Assembly: GCF_001425055.1 (NCBI RefSeq)
Contig: NZ_LMDK01000001.1
Coordinates: 819,845 to 883,844 of the forward strand
Reading direction: 5' to 3'
From: Pelomonas sp. Root1237
Lineage (GTDB): Bacteria; Pseudomonadota; Gammaproteobacteria; Burkholderiales; Burkholderiaceae_C
Length of the DNA: 64,000 nucleotides
Below the pieces are notes generated by a model that saw only the letters and a list, made by a program, of their open reading frames with translations, was not told the DNA's origin and did no database searches. Below, piece after piece: positions 61,502 to 64,000 of the stretch. The position numbers and the translations under genes were made by a program. The stretch's first letter is position 1, and the number at the start of each line of letters is the position of its first letter.

Positions 61502-62818
61502 ATGAGCCTCTACACCGACCACCTTGCCGCATTGCAGCAGCACGCGGAATCGGCACTCGAGCGCACCGGCTTCGACACGCTGCTGATCGCCTCCGGCATC
61601 GAGAAATACGCCTTCCTCGACGACCGGCCCTATCTCTTCCAGGCCAACCCGCATTTCAAGCACTGGCTGCCGCTGACCAACCACCCGCACTCCTGGCTGG
61701 CCGTGCGACCGGGCAGGAAGCCGCGCGTCGTCTACTACCAGCCCGACGACTACTGGCATGTGCCGCCGAGCGTGCCCAGCGGCGAGTGGGTGAATGCGGT
61801 CGAGCTGGTCGTCATTCACGAACCGGAAGAGGCTGCCGCCGCGCTGGCCGACTGCATCACGCCGCGCACAGCCATACTCGGTGAAGCCGATGCCGCGCTG
61901 CCGGGGCTCACACCCAACAACCCCGAGGCGCTGCTGAACCTGCTGCACTGGGCCCGCGGCGTGAAGAGCCTCTATGAGCTGGAGCAGATGCGCGCCGCCC
62001 AGCGCCGCGCCGTGCCGGGCCACAACGCCGCCCGCGCCGCCTTCCTGCGCGGCGAGAGTGAGGCATCCATTCACCGGGCCTATCTGGTCGCCACCGGCCA
62101 CACCGACCGCGACCTGCCCTACAGCAACATCGTCGGCCTCAACGAGCACGCCGCGGTGCTGCACTACCAGTACCAGGACGAGAGCCCGCCGCCCGAGTCG
62201 CGCAGCTTCCTCATCGACGCCGGCGCCCAGGTCAACGGCTATGCCAGCGACATCACCCGCACCTGGGCGGCGCCCGGCCATGACGAGTTCGCGGCGCTGA
62301 TCGCGGCCATGGAGCGTGAGCAGCTCGGCCTGGTCGACGAGGTGCGCGAGGGCGTCGACTACCGCGACATCCACCTCAGCACGCACCGCCGCATCGCCCG
62401 CGTGCTGCGCGAGGCCGGCATCGTCAACATGAGCGATGAGGCGATGGTGGCCGAAGGCGTCACCAAGCCCTTCTTCCCGCACGGCATCGGCCATCTGCTG
62501 GGCCTGCAGGTGCACGACGTCGGCGGCTTCATGGCCAACGAGGACGGCGGCGTGGCCGACAAGCCCGAAGGCCACCGCTACTTGCGGCTGACGCGGCCGA
62601 TTCAGGCGGGCATGGTGGTCACCATCGAGCCGGGGCTGTACTTCATCCCGACGCTGTTGCGCCAGCTGCGCGCATCGCCGCAGGCGGCGCAGGTGGACTG
62701 GGACTGCGTTGACCGGCTGGCGCGCTACGGCGGCATCCGCATCGAGGATGACGTGGCCTGCCGCACGGCCGGCGAGGCGCCCGAGAACCTGACGCGGGAC
62801 GCATTCGCGTTGGTGTGA
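61502..62818 (+). CDS. pepQ: Xaa-Pro dipeptidase (PepQ-like)
   Basis: The 438-residue enzyme is close to the 443 residues of E. coli PepQ. It has the creatinase-like N-terminal domain and the pita-bread catalytic domain with both metal-binding Asp residues in DAGAQVNGYASDITRTW, His in HGIGHLLGLQVHDVGG, and Glu in TIEPGLYF and GGIRIEDDV. It splits dipeptides ending in proline, in the cytosol. The ATG at 61502 is preferred over the GTG at 61490. It overlaps the next gene by one base (TGATG). Confidence 0.95.
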   Translation: MSLYTDHLAALQQHAESALERTGFDTLLIASGIEKYAFLDDRPYLFQANPHFKHWLPLTNHPHSWLAVRPGRKPRVVYYQPDDYWHVPPSVPSGEWVNAVELVVIHEPEEAAAALADCITPRTAILGEADAALPGLTPNNPEALLNLLHWARGVKSLYELEQMRAAQRRAVPGHNAARAAFLRGESEASIHRAYLVATGHTDRDLPYSNIVGLNEHAAVLHYQYQDESPPPESRSFLIDAGAQVNGYASDITRTWAAPGHDEFAALIAAMEREQLGLVDEVREGVDYRDIHLSTHRRIARVLREAGIVNMSDEAMVAEGVTKPFFPHGIGHLLGLQVHDVGGFMANEDGGVADKPEGHRYLRLTRPIQAGMVVTIEPGLYFIPTLLRQLRASPQAAQVDWDCVDRLARYGGIRIEDDVACRTAGEAPENLTRDAFALV

Positions 62819-63867
62819 TGAACCTCTCGATGGTGCTGCTGGCCGGCGCGCTCGCGCTGCCCGCCAGCGCGCCACCGCCCGACGCCCAGCTCGGCCGCGT
62901 CGAGGTGCAGGGCGAAGCTGCCACGGCGCGCGAGAGGAAGACGCTTGGCCAGCTCTTCAAGGCCGAGTCGTTGTTCGACAAACACCATGCCCTCGCGCCG
63001 GCCGCGGCGCTGAAGTTCAAGGTCTATGCGCGCACTCAGGCCGAGACGACGCAAGCGCTCGAACTGGGCCTGATGACGCGCGGTGGCCGCCAGCCGGTGG
63101 TGCTGGATGCCGAGGACCGTTTCGTCGTCGACCCGGCCTGGCGGCGGCTTCCTGAGCGCACCGAGGTGCGCAGCCGTCTGGCCGATGGTCGCGTGACCTG
63201 GCGGCCCGACATCCGCACGCCCGGCCTGCCCGAGAGCGAGCGGCGCCTGGGCGACTTGCGGCTGCAATGCCGCGTCGCCTTCGGCAGCGGCGTGGCACGC
63301 GGCGCGACGTTCCTGTTCGGGCTGCTGCAGCTGGACACCGCCGATTGCGCGGACCGTGACTGGAGCCCCAGCAACTTCGCCGACCGGCCCATCTTTGCCG
63401 TGACGCTGGTGCACGGCGAGCGTCGCCTGACCCTCAGCGCACGCCTGCTGCACGGCCTGCGCGACGACGGCGGGCCCGACTACGACTGGGGCTATTCGCT
63501 GCGCGAGCGCATGTTCCGCCTGCCCATGGGCGACGAGAGCTGGCCGGACGACACGCGCGTCGTCTTCGAGGCCATGGACGATCCGCCTTCGCCGCCGGAT
63601 GCGGGCGTTCAAGCGATCAAGGACGACTGGGCCCAGGCTGCCCTGGCCCTCGCGCCAGGCATGTCGCCTGTCGAGGTGGCGCAGCGGCTGGGCAAGGCGA
63701 GCGACGACACGCGCTTTGAATCCGGCCGGCGGCTGCAGCGCCATCTGCACGAGATCAAGACGCCGGCCGGGCCGCTGCGGCTGGAACTGGTCAGCCTGTT
63801 TGATGCCGACGACCGGCTGCTGAAGTCGTCGTTGCGGCGGCTGGAGTTGCCCAAGCCCAAGCCTTAA
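62818..63867 (+). CDS. Unknown exported protein (349 aa)
   Basis: I do not recognise a family. The ATG at 62818 overlaps the dipeptidase stop, so the two are coupled. A signal peptide (MNLSMVLLAGALALPASA) is followed by a Pro-rich spacer and a soluble, mixed alpha/beta protein. Recognisable patches are KFKVYARTQAETTQALELGL, VAFGSGVARGATFLFGLLQL and YDWGYSLRERMF. A C-terminal part (SPVEVAQRLGKASDDTRFESG) looks like a BamE/SmpA-type outer-membrane adaptor repeat. The stop of the convergent gene overlaps it by four bases. Confidence 0.78.
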   Translation: MNLSMVLLAGALALPASAPPPDAQLGRVEVQGEAATARERKTLGQLFKAESLFDKHHALAPAAALKFKVYARTQAETTQALELGLMTRGGRQPVVLDAEDRFVVDPAWRRLPERTEVRSRLADGRVTWRPDIRTPGLPESERRLGDLRLQCRVAFGSGVARGATFLFGLLQLDTADCADRDWSPSNFADRPIFAVTLVHGERRLTLSARLLHGLRDDGGPDYDWGYSLRERMFRLPMGDESWPDDTRVVFEAMDDPPSPPDAGVQAIKDDWAQAALALAPGMSPVEVAQRLGKASDDTRFESGRRLQRHLHEIKTPAGPLRLELVSLFDADDRLLKSSLRRLELPKPKP

Positions 63868-64000
63868 CGCGCCGGGTCGCCGTATTGCACGCCCCGCCCA
63901 TGCGTGCCGACGTAGACGCGGCCAAACACCTTGGGGTCGCCGCTGATCTGCAGGATCAGGCCCCACTGGTGCGCGTCGTCGTTGATGCGCCGCCAGCTCG
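63864..64000 (-). CDS. C-terminus of a BNR/GH74-type beta-propeller protein (partial)
   Basis: The last 44 residues of a minus-strand gene that enters from the right edge. They read WRRINDDAHQWGLILQISGD, then a short turn, then GRVYVGTHGRGVQYGDPAR. This pattern (W.RIND..HQWG, GRVYVGTHGRG.QYG) is the end of xyloglucanase/GH74 and related BNR-repeat proteins. Its length, substrate and export signal are outside the window. It is convergent with the preceding gene. Confidence 0.8.
   Translation of the reverse strand, partial: SWRRINDDAHQWGLILQISGDPKVFGRVYVGTHGRGVQYGDPAR

Overview
This is a GC-rich chromosomal window from a betaproteobacterium. The glutathione genes of proteobacterial type, the Gcw_chp porin next to glnK-amtB, a PEP-CTERM protein, a DUF2917 gene beside a LysR gene, and a Bug-type binding protein all point to Burkholderiales, probably the Rubrivivax/Leptothrix/Roseateles/Mitsuaria neighbourhood. 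That placement is inferred from gene content alone. No rRNA, tRNA or CRISPR array was seen.

Positions 1 to about 19,680 are an accessory (island) region rich in defence genes. After the tail of a CusA/CzcA-type efflux pump come four modules. (i) A minus-strand pair: a 1569-residue protein with an N-terminal nuclease-like NERD domain, two protein-kinase-like domains and an SF1 helicase, translationally coupled to a winged-helix protein. (ii) A minus-strand AAA ATPase/RloB-like pair of RloAB/AbiL type. (iii) Divergent from it, a five-gene translationally coupled CBASS operon: CD-NTase, HORMA, TRIP13-like ATPase, an unusual SLOG plus deoxyribosyltransferase-like protein that is the likely effector, and a DEDDh exonuclease. 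(iv) A tail of cargo: a small ORF with a strong terminator, an orphan 273-residue protein, a secreted S1/P1 nuclease, an H-NS-like protein and an AT-rich orphan. Modules ii to iv, apart from the AT-rich orphan, lie between two ~163-bp inverted repeats (7143-7305 and 17467-17628). These look like degraded IS21-type ends, so the 10.2 kb between them may have moved as a unit. The region ends abruptly inside comM, which keeps only about its first 305 codons.

From about 20,600 to the end the window looks like core chromosome with dense, often overlapping genes. A nitrogen operon (Gcw_chp porin, glnK, amtB) sits behind an excellent sigma-54 promoter and an NtrC dyad. It is followed by a diguanylate cyclase, gshA, an M13 peptidase, kup, an APC permease, a class II amidotransferase, a BenE-type transporter, gshB with a DUF885 gene, a membrane metallophosphoesterase, a flavin monooxygenase divergent from a MarR regulator, and a Bug binding protein. 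Next is a coupled TPR-protease/FUSC/formaldehyde-dehydrogenase run, then DUF1272, GST, an NAD-binding epimerase coupled to a lytic transglycosylase, and a PEP-CTERM protein. The last part has a lipase-like hydrolase, two separate 5-formyl-THF cyclo-ligase paralogues, a CPA2 antiporter, LysE, DUF4199, LysR/DUF2917, TfoX-N, a sterol-desaturase-type membrane hydroxylase, DUF1161, a PepQ-like dipeptidase, an unknown secreted protein and the end of a BNR/GH74-like protein. Several intergenic palindromes, notably a ~500-bp one at 47171-47671, look like non-autonomous repeat elements.
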